Assembly: GCF_022376445.1 (NCBI RefSeq)
Contig: NW_025955053.1
Location: 1 to 64,000 of the forward strand
Direction of reading: 5' to 3'
Origin: Fomitopsis serialis
Taxonomy: Eukaryota; Basidiomycota; Agaricomycetes; Polyporales; Fomitopsidaceae
DNA length: 64,000 bases
In this document: positions 1-12,744 of the stretch, piece by piece
Position numbering within the stretch: the stretch's first letter is position 1
Layout: each line of letters starts with the position of its first letter
The notes under the pieces: model-generated
Seen by the model: the letters and a program-made list of their open reading frames with translations, nothing else
Told to the model about the DNA's origin: nothing
Database searches by the model: none
Program-made: the position numbers and the translations under genes

Positions 1-1309
1 GTGACCAGTAAGCTCGAGCCTTACGTTCCTGTCACTAGTACTTACTCCTGTGCTCGTTTGCGGGCGCCTCAATAACCTACTAGACTCCGCGTGCTGCCAA
101 GAGAAGACTTAATACACACGATATGTGTCGTCTTCAGTGATTTTTGAGCTGTTGATATAGGCGATTCCTCCCGTCAATGCCTGATGTGCTCTCACTGCCT
201 GCAGCCTCATATTGAAGCCACACTACACCTCGGACGGTAACACAATGCAGTTCATGCTGCAAATCTTGGGGTCGGTACGACATCGTTAAGCTTCTCACGC
301 ATGTCTGAATTGACCTTGCAGTGCACGTTGCCCAGTGAGGAGATTGTCGCGTAACGTGAGATTTGCGTGATACACAACCACGATACCGAGACTGTGTCGA
401 CGTCCTAGCCAGAATGCTGCGCATTGAACGCAGAACTCGATGCGGACAATTGCCTTGGTATTGCTCAAACTTGCATCTCAAACTAACGGTGTTTGCCGTG
501 GAATGCATCAGGCACGTAGTGTGTTCTGTCCCCAACACCTATGTACGATACTGATGGGCCGTGAACCTGTCTTACACAGCCCTCGACGATCTGAGCGCTC
601 GGGCCATCATTTGCTCTATGTAGATCTGCCCTGCTTTCAAATGCTTCCGCCTCGGTCCAGTAAGGAACGCAGAGTCCGTCATGAACACCGCATCATTTTG
701 CATCCGTCGGTGCTGATTCGATACTTTGCGCTACGTCGATCTAGGAGGCTACTTTGAGGGTTTGTCGTCGTGCGCAACGCGTTGCAATCGTTGGTTTGAT
801 TTATATGTGAGCACCGGCAAGTCCCAAGTTGATTGACCGTACTTGGCACATGCAGCCTGATGCAGCCTGATAGCGTCATTGAAAGTTGAACAATCGCTGA
901 TTAGCTTCGCATTACAGGATGCATCCCGGTCGACTCAATCGCGACTGATGCGATGAAGCAATCATCGCCCTCAAGTTGAGGTTGCTTGATGCCCTGGGAG
1001 AGCAGCTGCGCACTCATGAGATTGTGACCAATCCATGCAGTCCGCTGCGCTAATGCCCACGCCGATCTCCTCGCATGCTCCTATCCGAGTCTACAGATCC
1101 GTTTGATCGCGTTTCATAACGTACTAAGTAGGTCGAGACGCCGGGCTATGACCAATTGCATCGGCCGGTCCACAAATCTTAGGTCAAGTCGACCACACAG
1201 CTTCTCGGGTACCTTGTTGATGGCGGCGCGTGGAGTGCGATAAGTTGAACGCTACTGCGAAGCAACCTCGCTCGCGTTGCGTACGCAAGCCTATTTCTCG
1301 TCCTCCCGG
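1..1309. other. Left-edge stretch, no gene recognised
   Basis: Short open frames exist on both strands, but none shows a family motif or a chain of compatible splice sites. It ends at the putative start of the first DUF6534 gene. Confidence 0.5.
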
Positions 1310-2946
1310 ATGGCATCCAGCGTATTGCCCGCTGCTCACTCCCTTGACGGCCTGTGCGTTTCCCTCAATTTTCCTCGGAAGCAACTACTAACTGCCTTGT
1401 ATCTCTAGCGCTGGACCGCCTGTATGTGTACAGAAAAGCTTGCTCTAGGGACCAGGTTCTGACCCATTCGGTCTCAAGCTGGTTGGATATTTCTTCAGCT
1501 GGGCACTTCTCGGCGTACTTAATGTTCAGATTTGTGAGTACTACTTCAAACGATTGTCCCGAACTTGTCGTTTGAATATCAAATAGATCTGTATTATGTC
1601 AAGTTTCAAAAGGATCATACTTTCTTGCAGGTCCTAGGTAAGACGCGTTGCCCTTGGGTCAGGCCTGAGGTCCTCGCTGAACACACTGCCGACAGTCTAC
1701 GCCATTCTTGCCTTAGAATGGATTCAGACAATACTGCTCACCGTCGACGCATTTGATTCCTTTGTTTACCACTATGGCGATCCGGCCGCATTGACAAGCA
1801 CAAATCGCCCCGGATGGTTCTCGCTCCCCCTTCTTTGTGGGCTGGTTTCGACGCCGGTGCAATGCTACTTTGCGTGGCGGATCTGGAAGCTGTTCAGGAC
1901 TGTCATTCTTTGCGGCATTCTCGTGTTCGTAAGTCAGGCTCAACTCGACTGACGCCGACTGAATCGAGATTTACGGTGGACCGCTCTAGTTTTCCATAGT
2001 CCAGCTTATTTTTGGTATCATCACCGTAACAGGTGTCCAGGCCAGTGCATTCCATCTGTATCACCGGGTGTGCCAGGGCTGAGGTCAGACACTCATCAGC
2101 TCAGAGATGTGTCTACTACCAGTGAGATAGGATTGTCGAGAACGGCACTGGCAGTCGACTGCGTGAGTTCGGTTGGCATCCGGTTGCGTAGCATACTCAT
2201 CACTACCCGACTGCAGATCTTTTTGGGCGGAAGTGCCCTCGTTGACGCTATCATTGCCGTGGCAATGACCATCTTGGTCAGTTCATTGTTGGCGTTCGTT
2301 ACGTCGATTGCTGGCTGATCCTCAGATCTACAGCTGTTGAGACTCAAGAATGGCATGCTGAAGACGGATATGATGATCAACAAGGTCATCCGTTTCGGTG
2401 TCGAAAGCGGCATTCTCACGGGTAGCATCGTTACACTGTTAGTGCGGGATGTAACTAACGCCAAAACACAGCCAGCGTCGCAATAATCGGCCTCGTGTTG
2501 GCGATGGGATGTCCGGTGTGTCATATTCGTGCACATCTAATCACGATGGCTTATGGTCTTTGTAGGGAAAGCTGTACTACGAGCCTGTGTAAGTCCCCAG
2601 AGCAGCGTCTCTTAACAATCACTTATTATGTCTGGTCTCTTGTGCAGCATATACATCCTGAGCAAGTTGTGAGTACTCCAGTGCCTCAATGAGCGTGAGT
2701 GTGTTGTGAGTCACTGACGCGGTGAGCAGGTACGCCAACACGTTCATCACCAACCTTCTCAACCGTACCATGGACCGCACGAATTCCGGCAGCGCGATCC
2801 GCAATACCAGCTGGGCCCGGGATACAATGCAAATAGACGTCGAGATGGCTGGCAATGGTGCGTGCCCGGTTCGCGCTCCCGTGTGGTAGTTCTCTGATGA
2901 TCTGATGATAACCACAGGTATCCCTCCGGGCAAGACTGCTCGTTGA
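1310..2946 (+). CDS. DUF6534-type multi-pass membrane protein A
   Basis: Basidiomycete-expanded membrane family (DUF6534) of unknown function, probably about seven TM helices. My model has 14 exons: 1310-1353, 1409-1421, 1479-1533, 1587-1637, 1696-1928, 2005-2067, 2100-2162, 2217-2276, 2334-2421, 2472-2515, 2566-2588, 2648-2668, 2730-2857, 2918-2946. They sum to 915 nt (304 aa). Family-type blocks seen are LVGYFFSWALLGVLNVQ, LEWIQTILLTVDAF, FAWRIWKL, the core FLGGSALVDAIIAVAMTIL, then TDMMINKVIRFGVESGILT and YANTFITNLLNR. Exons 3 onward match the gene at 7127-8781 almost exon for exon in length and phase, which strongly supports the splicing. The second exon is only 13 nt and is also present in that paralog. 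The first exon is the least certain. Ligand and role are unknown; a receptor-like role is speculation. Confidence 0.8.
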
Positions 2947-3490
2947 CATCAGCCGTGTTCTCGTCATCCTCAACTGACATGCGCATCATTGACAGTCATA
3001 TCTTTTGTCGGGTACGACGGCGAGTGCTGCACAATGGTGTCGGCCCCGTTGAACGACTTGGACATATGGTGTGCACGATGATTGTTACGACATATTTATT
3101 CGCTTGACATGCCTGCGCCGGGACCGGCAGCAAGCAAGGACTCCTTCATCAGTCATATACAGAGGTCGCTCGTTGCTCGAGTGGATTTCGTGGTTCTTGT
3201 TGTGATGCCCTATTTAATCGTCGCGCATGTACTTACCATACAATGTGGATTGTGTAATGATTGTAGCTGGGCGTAATGATGCACAGCCAGCTGCTGTCCC
3301 CGGCCGCTAAGCAGAAGTTGTGGCCACGGAGAGCCGATCTTCAATTTCGGCATGTGCAGACTCTCAACTGGGGAGTCCGACAACGGCTCCAGTGATGGGG
3401 ACATAAATAATTTGTGGACCGAATGAAACACCGGCCCAGTCGAGCAGCAGCCGATACACTGCTAAAAAGAACACTTGTTATGCTTCTGCG
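2947..3490. other. Intergenic, tail-to-tail spacer
   Basis: Lies between the stops of DUF6534 gene A (+) and PIL1 (-). I see no coding exon; it should hold both 3' UTRs. Confidence 0.5.
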
Positions 3491-6442
3491 CTACCGCAGA
3501 CTCATTCTCCCATCTTCGAGATTGGTCGCGAACTTCCCATGTTCATACCCTCCAGACTCACGTCCCTCCGGCCCAGTATACGCCGAGATGTAATCATAAT
3601 CGTCGTCACTCCCCGCGACTTCTTGACCACCACGCGACGATCGATCCCCAAAAGCCTGCGCCGCAGACGTCGAACGGAAGCGTCCACTCCCATCCCCAGC
3701 ATCGAGCGAGTCACGGCTGGAGAGGGGTGCCGAGGGCACGCGCGGTATAGACTGCCTGACGGCACCGGGCGCAGTGTTTCCTGACGGCGACGAGGGCAGC
3801 GGTCGCTTCTTCACCATCAGCGGGCCTGTGTCCACATTTGGCGCATCGGAACCGGGCACTGCGGGTATACTAGGGCTACGAGCCTGCCTCCTGAAGGCAG
3901 CCGCGGAAATCTTGCCTGATGCGGACGCTGCGGGCAGCGAGTAGAACGACCCTGGGGCAGTCGGCGTGGGGAGCGGCGAAGAGAGCGGCGAGGCGTACTC
4001 CGACTGGGGCGTCGACCTGTATGCTGTCATGTTGGTGTTTACGGAGAATGACGAGGGAGAGGGCGATGGACGTTGAAGAGCAATGGCGGGTACGGCTGTC
4101 GGAGGCCCGTCGCCGCTCACTCGGGATCGAGACGACACTGGGGACGCGGGCTCCCGATCCTCAGCAGACGACTGTGCGAGCGAGCTCGTTGGCGATGCAA
4201 GCGAGCGATCCCGTTCGCGTGTGTATCCGCTAAACTGCGAGCCACCTCCCGTGCTGACGCGTGGGCTGCCGGGAGGCGGAATGGCGGCGTCCATCGGAGG
4301 TCGAGGGGAGACAGTGCGGCGAGCAAACGGTGCCTGAGGCGGAATAAGCGGAGAGGGCGTCCGTTGGCTCGGCTCCGGGATGGTACTTGTCAGAGCGGAG
4401 CTTGACATGAGCGCGTCGATCTCCCGCGAGACCTCCCGCGCTGCGTCGGCGTCTTGGGTTCGCTGATCAACGGGTGGTGCCGGCACTTGTGCAGACGGCG
4501 GAGACAGAACGTAAGAGGCCGGTGCCTGGGTATTGCTTGTTGGAGGTACTGCTGCAGTCTCCAGATCAGAGCCTGTAGATGTTGTAGATGGTACTCGCAT
4601 ACCTGCATTTGATGACAATCGCTCGGACTGCTCAAAGCTCCGACGCCCGTCACCCTGGGCCGTCTGCTCCGCCACCTGGCTGGAACTCAGCACGTCGTCC
4701 GCAAAGCCACCCGAGGGCTCAAACTTGACCTTCCTGTCCTCCCTGCTCCGCCGTTCAGGCGACGTCTCCGCCTCGTCCTCCGGAGACATGTACGCCAGCT
4801 GCACGTCGTCCTCGCCGGCATGCCCCACAACAGACGTGTACATTGGCGGCGGCGACGAGTGCGACGTGTGCCTACTCTCCTGGGTGCCCCCCTTCTCACC
4901 GCCATTCGCGCCCGACTTGGGGTTGAATTTGTCCTCAAGTGCCTGGGCGATGCTCGACGAGAAGTCGTCTTGGGGCCGCTGGACGTCGAGTGATGGCGGG
5001 CGTTCGTTCGCGTGGGACGACGCGTACACCCGCGAGTCGCGTGGGGGGCGCGGGCCGCCGAGCGCGGGGACGGTGGAGAAGCGCGAGACCCGCGCACCCG
5101 TGAGGCGGTCGCGATCCTCAGGCGAACGCATCGAGCTCATACGCGGCGAGTACGGCTCCTGCGGGAGGGCCCCGAATTCCCCGGTGTCTGCGGGGGGCGG
5201 CATGGGAGCGGCGATGTCAACATACGAGAGCGACTGGTTGCTGGGGGCCATGAACGGGCTGGAGGGCGCGAGCGAGAGAGCGCCATACCCGCCGGCGAGG
5301 GGTGAGCGCGGCATTTGGCCGTTGGTGGACGCTGTGTCGGAGAGGCTGGCGTCGCCAGTGGGAGCGGGCATGACTACAGAGGTGCGCCGGCTGGTGTCGC
5401 CCGCTTGAGAAGTGGGCGCAAATCCATATTGTGTTGGTGGGAGGGATGCTATGTCCGAGTTGTCGTATGGATCGGCAGAACGAACGAGGCCGCCGAGATT
5501 AGGCTCTTGGGAGAAGCTAACAGTCGAGAGCGCACGACGCGCATCGGTAACGAGGTTCTCCGTGTTACTGTAGCCGTTGTAGTATGCTCGAGGGAGTCCA
5601 GGCTCCGTCCTGTCAAGAGGTATTTCCTGAGGGAGATGAGATGCGGAGGAGCTCAAACATGAACACAGGACATACTGCAATAACCAATCTACCGTGATCG
5701 GCAATGATCTTTGAAGAGCGTCAGAATACGTCTATCGGCACTGAGACACTACGCACGATGCCCTTCTCGCAGCATTCCACGAGCCCTCCGAACTTGTAAC
5801 CCAGCCACGCCTTCGACGTGGACCGCTTGTAATCGCTGAGACTGGCCTCCTCTGCCATGATGTCCGTGTCCATAATCCGGATCTCTTCTCGCAACTTGTT
5901 GAGGTGATCCATTTGTGTCTGCAGGTTCTTGCTGTCCGGGCCCATCTTGCTGAGCTTCTTCTCGGCGGATTCGGCTTCAGCGGCGAGAGACTTGCGTCGG
6001 CGTCGAAGCTCGTCCAGGCGTTCCTCTCGCGTGCGCACTGACTTCATTTGTTCACGTACAGAACCGTGGTGATTTGCGAAGACTTGCAGCGCATCGGAGA
6101 AGTGCAAATAGAGTGCACAAGACGCGGAGAGCGTGTCCTTCGCGCTCCTCAATACGACGACCTGCCACGACGAGTTGTAGACTCACCCCTAAGTCGTCGC
6201 CTTCACCCATTCCCCATGCCTTCAGCGCCTCCGACGCTCTCGCAATATCAGCGCTCAGCCTCTGCAGTCTGTGAGCGGTTTCCCTACATTAACGACCGTC
6301 GGGAATCGCTGTAGGTAACATACGAGTTGAGCACAGCTTTCTCAGCTGTGATCAGTTCCTGTAACGCACGGAGGTCCTTGTTTCCTCCGAGCACAGGCAG
6401 CGTCGAGTTGTGCGCGATCTTCTTTGCTGCCGTCCGGAACAT
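3491..6442 (-). CDS. PIL1: Eisosome core protein PIL1/LSP1 with long disordered tail
   Basis: BAR-type protein that scaffolds eisosomes, the furrow-like plasma-membrane domains under the fungal cell cortex. Exons (complement): 6324-6442, 6187-6283, 5757-6137, 5676-5708, 3491-5626; the sum is 2766 nt, 921 aa. The Pil1 domain covers roughly residues 1-225: KIAHNSTLPVLGGNKDLRAL near the start, AWGMGEGDDLG, SVREQMKSVRTREE, LRRRRKSL, then KAWLGYKFGGLVECCEKG and EIPLDRTEPGLPRAYY. A 33-nt exon (5676-5708) restores the residues joining ECCEKG to EIPLD. About 690 residues of Ser/Pro/Arg-rich, low-complexity sequence follow in one exon. Yeast Pil1 is far shorter (about 340 aa), so the tail is an extension. 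The ATG at 6442 fits the family N-terminus; a further upstream exon cannot be excluded. PIL1 sits between two inverted DUF6534 paralogs. Confidence 0.93.
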
Positions 6443-7126
6443 GCTGGATACGTAGATTTGGGTGTACTGGTAGTCAATTAGCAGCCGTGGCGATTGGATG
6501 GTACTGTGGTCTGATAATTGGTCGTTTGCGACAAGCTTTCAGAGGTGTGCACAGTCGTGCGAGCGGCTGCGGGTTGTGCTTGCTGAAGTGTAGTCTTCCG
6601 TTAAAACTTGTCCTATTGATATACCATACCTAGAGGCGGTGCTGGGAGAGTGGGTGTGTGGCGGAGAAGAGGAGAGTCCCTCCGAGTCAGTCAGGAGACC
6701 GGCTGCTCCAAGAGATAGCGTTACAGTCATAAGCGCCTTCATATTTCCGCTCACTCGGCCGACTCGGAGTCCGCTTGCACTGCTCGGTGTGAAAAATGAA
6801 ACTTGGTTAAAACGTTGGTTCCGCCTAACTTCATAAACTTCCCAGTTGCCAAGTTGGGGGACAGGGAGTACTCAGCATCCTCAGTGTCGCAGCTGGTAGA
6901 GACATAAAGGCATGTATACGTCCAGTAACGGCCCAATATCCAGTCACTGAGGTTACTTCAAGTCATGATCCCGTACGTACGGCGCAAGTACAGTATTGTC
7001 GCAGACCTCTCATACATATTACGGATAAGTCGGCTGGGCGACGTGTCATTGAAGGGGAAGTACTGTATATGTAAGTCCGCTCGTATCCAGAGGATGCATC
7101 CAGCGAGTCTTGGCACGCACCATTCG
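6443..7126. other. Upstream region of PIL1
   Basis: Between the PIL1 start and the DUF6534 gene B stop. No recognised exon. It probably holds the PIL1 promoter and 5' UTR. Confidence 0.45.
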
Positions 7127-8781
7127 TCAAACAGAAGGCTTGTCCAGCACGAAGCCTCCAAGTTTTTGAATGGGATACACCACCGATCTATCGCCGCCGA
7201 GTTCCCCGCTGACACTGCCGCTTTCTTGGGCACCCTCCGCGTCGGGGGCCGCAGGAGTGAGTGCTAGACTGATGTGGCCGAGGGTCGAGCTTCCATTCGG
7301 ATGGTGGACGCCATTCAAGAAGGCGCGGTTGAGAAGATTTGTGACAAAGGTGTTCGAATACCTGCGAAACAATGGAGTCTTAGATCATTGCTTGACAAGC
7401 AAGTGCACGGGGACTTGCAGTTTGGCAAGGCTGTGGATACTGTATTTCTCGCCGGTAAATATCGCTCAGTTCCAACTATACGCGGTGATATCCACACTTA
7501 CGCCGGCTCATAATAGAGGGTTCCCTGGGACGTGAGATATGAGTCCGATGACCACAGTACGCTCATAGGAAGGACATACCGGAAACGCCAGAGCCAGGAT
7601 TATCGCAAATATTGCGAAGCTCGCTGCAACAGCCGTCAATACATCCTATCACACACAATAGAGCCGTACCTGTCAAAGTGCCCGTCTCGACTACCAAGCG
7701 AATGATCTTATTGACCACCATGTCCGTCTTTCGTATACCCGTCTTCCTCTTGACCATCTACTAGGTCGGAAGCCCGTCTAGGAGTCAGATAACTGTCGAT
7801 GAGCACGGCGCATAGGTGGCCTACCAATATTGTCATTGTCACGGCAATCGTGATGTCCACTAATGAACCACCTGCAAGCCAGATCTGCGACATGCTCAGC
7901 ATCACTGTAGGCTAGCAAAGGACGAGGCTGGCTCACGATGATGACAGTGAGGACGGAGCTGTCTGAGAACACGTCTGCCGTAGACGCTAAGTTCTTCAGC
8001 TTCAAAGCCAGCGGAGTTAACTTCACAACTAGGACACCGGACGAGCCTAATCAACCAACCTGCACTCCGGTCACAATTCCGCATATGCCCTGCAGCAACG
8101 AGAGCTGCAACACAGGTGAGTCCAGGCCTGCAGGTGTACACATACATTAGCGCAGTACACTTACCGTGACGATCACGCCAACCAAGACGCGAATCTTAGA
8201 CAACAGATATATCCGCCACGCGAAGAACCACTGCACCACCATCGACACCATCGCGCACATAACGGGCAGACAGAACCACCCGTTATAGATCTTGGTCAAC
8301 GCCTCGAAGTCCCCGTATTGGTATACGAAGATCTCGAAGGACCCTGCGGTGAGTAGCCCGGTTTGGATCCATTCAAATATGAGGACACCGTAGACTGAAT
8401 GCTGACCGGTGTCAGCACGGGCAGGCTCGGTCAGCGCATAGCGTAGACGTACCGAGGCATTGCAGGAAAATTGGATCACGAGGAAAGGTGACGTGGTATA
8501 AATCTGCGTAAGACGGGATTCAGCTGCATGTGTGCGCAGACGCCGTTGTTCTACTCACAGACTTGAACGTTGAGGACTCCAAGGAGTGACCAATTAAAGA
8601 AATATCCGAGGAGCTGCATGATGGGCGAGTCTCGACGTGCAGTCCTTCACATCAAGCCCGTCGAACGCTCTCACCTCAGGCCCAGCGCTGGATGTTGTCG
8701 TCACTGATCAGTGAAGTTGCAAAGGGACAAGTGTGATACATACAGCAAACGCACGGTACGGTCGCTCATCGAGACTGACAT
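7127..8781 (-). CDS. DUF6534-type multi-pass membrane protein B
   Basis: Paralog of the gene at 1310-2946, opposite orientation. Exons (complement): 8744-8781, 8675-8687, 8559-8613, 8453-8503, 8165-8394, 8060-8104, 7937-8020, 7825-7884, 7670-7757, 7580-7623, 7502-7524, 7419-7439, 7127-7361; the sum is 987 nt, 328 aa. Blocks parallel gene A: LLGYFFNWSLLGVLNVQ, FEWIQTGLLTAGSFEIFV, FFAWRIYLLSKIRVLVG, IWLAGGSLVDITIAVTMTIL, TDMVVNKIIRLVVETGTLT and YSNTFVTNLLNRAFLNG. Most internal exons have the same length and phase as in A, including the 13-nt second exon. The intron 7362-7418 starts with GC rather than GT (non-canonical GC-AG). The C-terminal tail is longer and unlike that of A. Unknown function, multi-pass membrane protein. 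Confidence 0.82.
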
Positions 8782-9538
8782 GGTAGCGAGTCAACTCCAA
8801 AAGTTATCTCGAACGAGCCCCACGCGGGCTCATGTTATAGTCACGGATGGCAGATGGTGGCGGTGGACATTGCCAAGCAGCTTGAGGAATCATTGTTGAC
8901 ATTGCGTCCTGACCACCTTGCGTCGAGGGTACGACCGCAGTATGTGGAGCTGGGAGGGCCAGGGTGGTCGGATCAGATTCGGTGGTTCAGACAAGAACTG
9001 CTTGATACACTAGAGCTATTCAAACTTCAAGTCAGAGTTCATCAATTGTCATGAATAGACAGCACATTCAATATCGGAGCCAGAACCTGAATATGAATAG
9101 TGAGCCTGTCTGTCGGCCTGAATGGACCTGGGGTGGAGTGAGCGGTTCTGTAGTGTGGGCATCAGCGGGAGTAATAACAGTGGTCGACTCACCGGATTCA
9201 TCTAATAGCAACTTGAACAGGCGATTGCAGATGATCCTCACCTCAGTGGCTACCGTGGAATAAGAGGTAGACGGGCGCATACACGTGTATCATACGGGGG
9301 ACAAACTGTCGTGCACAGGATGAACAAACCTACTCCAGAGACAGCGAAGTGAGGAGAACCTCCTGTACAAGCATCAGTTAGGGTTCAGGGAAGCTGGATG
9401 GATGCAGTGTATTCAATTAGAAGCGGGCTACATGAGTCGGGAGTGGGAGGCTCCGTTTATTGCATCACCTATTCAGTCCGCCCTGACTGGCTTCGTGACT
9501 CCCGGTGCGAACTATACCGTGCGCTGCGGAGGATACTT
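8782..9538. other. Intergenic, no gene recognised
   Basis: Small frames on both strands, none with a recognisable motif. Upstream of DUF6534 gene B. Confidence 0.4.
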
Positions 9539-10034
9539 TTAGGTTTCTTCGTCGTCTGGGGCAAAGTCGTAGGGGCTGTCAACACTGCCCATAATCATGG
9601 GGTTGTTCCGGAGTGACGGGTGTGGCGCAGGCGCGTCCGGGAGGAAACGATAAAGTCGGGTGTGCTCTAAACCCTCTTCATTGCTGAGGAGCGATCACGA
9701 CGTTGGCACATTGGTGCCGCAGTCCCCGGGTCCGCCTTCAACTGCCCAAGTGATCCAGTGCCGGTGGAGGGTCAGGATGGTCGCAATTCTGCCGACCCCG
9801 GAGCGCGATTTCCCCGAGTCGGCGGCCCGGGAGAGCGTTACGAGCTGGCCACTTCCTATTTGTCTCGATGGGCGTTCGTCGACCGACCACGTTAGGCAAC
9901 GTCCTTGCCTTTCCGGTATCCCTTTGACTACGACCGTAACCGCTAAATCCGGGTCGACGGGGAGGCGGAGGATCGGAAGGCAGGGCGGTGGTGGTTTTGG
10001 GATGTACCTGCCAGTGAGGACCTGTGGGGTCCAT
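9539..10034 (-). CDS. Possible small hypothetical gene
   Basis: Unrecognised and doubtful. A minus-strand frame from an ATG at 10034 reads a Pro/Arg-rich segment (SMDPTGPHWQVHPKTT near its start). A separate frame ends at 9539-9541 with a natural-looking acidic C-terminus (MIMGSVDSPYDFAPDDEET). The acceptor feeding that last part (about 9675) is plausible, but I could not find a convincing donor joining the two parts in frame. It may be two exons of one gene or chance. Confidence 0.22.
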
Positions 10035-12744
10035 GGATGATATGATCTTTTCGGGGTAACTGGATGCGTTTCCGTAAGGATTTACGGACGTTTGATTGAC
10101 TCTAATCGGCTTCAGGCGGAGCCTGAATATGGTTAAGAGCCTTCCTCCAGATCCGTAACGCACGTTTAGAAGTATTCTGCACCTGCTAATGTGGCTTCCC
10201 TTGCGTACTGGTATGCCGCGCACTACGAAGAGAGGGAGGCTATGTGCGCAATGATACAAGGACCTGTGAATACTTATACAGTCACTTCGAGCCATCGAGG
10301 ACTTCGCCAACTGTCGCGTAGAGCATGGACGCACGTCACAATCACTGCATGTAAGTGCTGTGCCTATATAATTATTCATCGCACGAGGAATGACCGGTAC
10401 TCGACTGACAACGATTGAATCAGAGTGATGTCATTTTGAAGTCTTCAAGTTGTCGCCGCTGCCTCTGCACAGGTCAACCAGTGCACAGACTCTAACGTCC
10501 GTGTGTGCATGTGAGGCCTCGATGGCTCACGAGAGGTCTGCCGAGGTGCCCGTCGAGCAGCGCGAATCTCGCGCGCGTACAGAGGGGCGATTCCCGTCTT
10601 TGAACGGGGAACGTCGTCGATCGGACTGGAAAGGCGCGAGGAGGAGAGGGCGTCGCAGTCAGCGGGCAAGCCCAGTGACTGCGGTGGAGGTCGACGTGTC
10701 CCTAAAGGGAGCCTACGGCGACCGTCGGAGGCATCAGCGAGAAACAGAGAAGATCAAATGTGCCTCTATATACGAGCCCGGGGGTGGCGAAGCCAGCCGT
10801 GGACCGTGGAGGACGCAAGAGAGAGAGAAGAACGGAGACGAATGTGCAGATGAAAGACCTGGTATACATCGATTCGAAGTACGGTACCGTTACGTGCGAG
10901 CAGGAATATAGCTTACGTAATCTACCAGGCGGCTACTCTACGATGCATGAAGGTCCAGCTCCCCTTATACGCCTCCCGGAAGGCCTCCGCCAGGCCCCGC
11001 TCCGAGCTCTAGCACCGTAAGCATTACTCAAGGTTTTGAGCGCCTGTTGCATGACCTGTGGCGGGAATCCGCGGGATCGATGGTAGGGGTGAAAGCTCTG
11101 CTTAGCTGTTTTTGAGCTGTTTGCACTCTGCCAGGCACCGGGCTAGGAGGTATCCCGAGCTCGACCTGCACCCTTACCTGCCCGGATGCACATCGGCCAG
11201 CGAGGGTATGGGTTCCGCGCGCGTGAAGGCAGGTCCGCGGGCCCACAGGCAAGTGGGAGAGTATGAGCCCGGGCAAGCAGGTACGCGGGCAGGTAGGCGA
11301 TCGCGTGGGTGACGGGTGAGGTAGGCGGCCGGCCAAGCGGATGGATGGGAGCACGGGCGAGAGCGGTATCTGAGAGGGGCCGCGGGCAAGAGGGCATGCG
11401 AGCGTGTGGGCGGGCAAGCGGTAGGCGAGAGCGCCAGGGCGAGCGGGCGAGAAGGCAAGTGGGTGAGAAGGCCAGGCCATCGAACGAGTGGGCGAGCAGG
11501 CAGGCAGGCGAGCTGAGTAGCCAGAGAGCAAGGGCGAACGGGTGGGCAGGTGGTAGCGGCCGTACAGGTGAGAGTGGCCACGCAGGTGAGGGCGGACGGG
11601 CGGTTACGAGCTACCAAGAGCGCTGATATATTCGAGCAAGGTCAATGTGGTGCTCTTCGTGTATCATCAAGGTATTTCAGAGCTACTCACACTTCGTGTT
11701 GTACATACTTAACGGAAGCTAACTACACGTTCAGTCTTGGTAGTGTTATGCCACAAGTTGGTACTGCTCGGCGTAGATATCGTGAGGTCAGGCCTTTGTA
11801 GGCCCTCACTCGGCTTGCTAGCTACCCAAAAGATGAGCCATTTGTAATGATCACTCGATATAACTCACTAAATCAGACAATTTTCGATTGATATTCTGAC
11901 ACACATACGAGAAAACGAGCCTAGTACAGTACGAACCATCCGCCATGACCACCCAGCAACGCCGGAAAAGGTAATCCGGCAAATGCCGACACACAGTGAA
12001 GCCTCCTAGAACCGACTCTAAATGTCCCATCAAGCAGGGGGGTCCCAACCCCCTTGCTTGATCGTCGTGGTTAGAGCAGCGTTCTCGACGTTTCAGAGCT
12101 AGACATTTGCGCGCCTGCGGCAAAATATATTTCCCGTCATCTCGATCTTAACGCCACTGCCGGCACCACGGCCGCCTTCCTATTGTAGTTGTCGGACTTC
12201 AGGATATTCATGCTCAACCTGTTTACGGCGGGTCTCACGGGCGCTTCTTCACGCTCATTTGAGGTTTAAGGCCATCAAACCGCGTCCAAATCCTTACGGA
12301 AACGCATCCACTAAGGGGGGAGGTGGCATGTGTGCATAGACGCGGACGCTCAAAGTACCTGTTGGGCTTCGAATAAGTACATATTGTAGACCAAGAAGCA
12401 TCATCCGGCAAGTCTTTACGCACATCAGTGATCAGTACTTCAGCGATGACGTCAGTAAAAATAACGCACAACGAAACATACACTCGGCAAGGCATTCAGG
12501 CGGGACAATGGGGGTATCCTCCTTTCGAAGCGCGAGTCAAGCATGTAAGCCGTGTCATCTGCGCGGGAAGGTGAGCGCATAAGCGAAGTTCTCCTTTTTG
12601 ACCGGTATGTAACCCAACATCACATGAGGGTTCTGGTTTGCCTGCAGAAGCTTGTCCATGGAGGACCATTAGGCAGTCTACGCCCACAGAGAAGTCCTGT
12701 GTTCGACTCTAGAGTGGGTACCCAGCCGAAAGACAGTGTTGAAG
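10035..12744. other. Intergenic, repeat-rich
   Basis: No supported gene. Contains the G-rich minisatellite at 11170-11620, which creates long Pro/Ala/Arg shadow frames on both strands. Confidence 0.45.
11170..11620 (+). repeat. Degenerate G-rich minisatellite
   Basis: About 450 bp of purine-rich sequence on the plus strand, built from variants of short units such as GGGCGAGCGGGC and GGGCAAGC. Frequent G3-4 runs make G-quadruplex formation possible. The apparent open frames across it (on both strands) are repeat artefacts. Confidence 0.7.

Noticed and set aside
4533..5408. 291-residue plus-strand open frame
   Set aside because: Antisense to the low-complexity tail of PIL1; no motif of its own.
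11028..11617. Long Pro/Ala/Arg frames over the minisatellite
   Set aside because: Products of the repeat in several frames on both strands.
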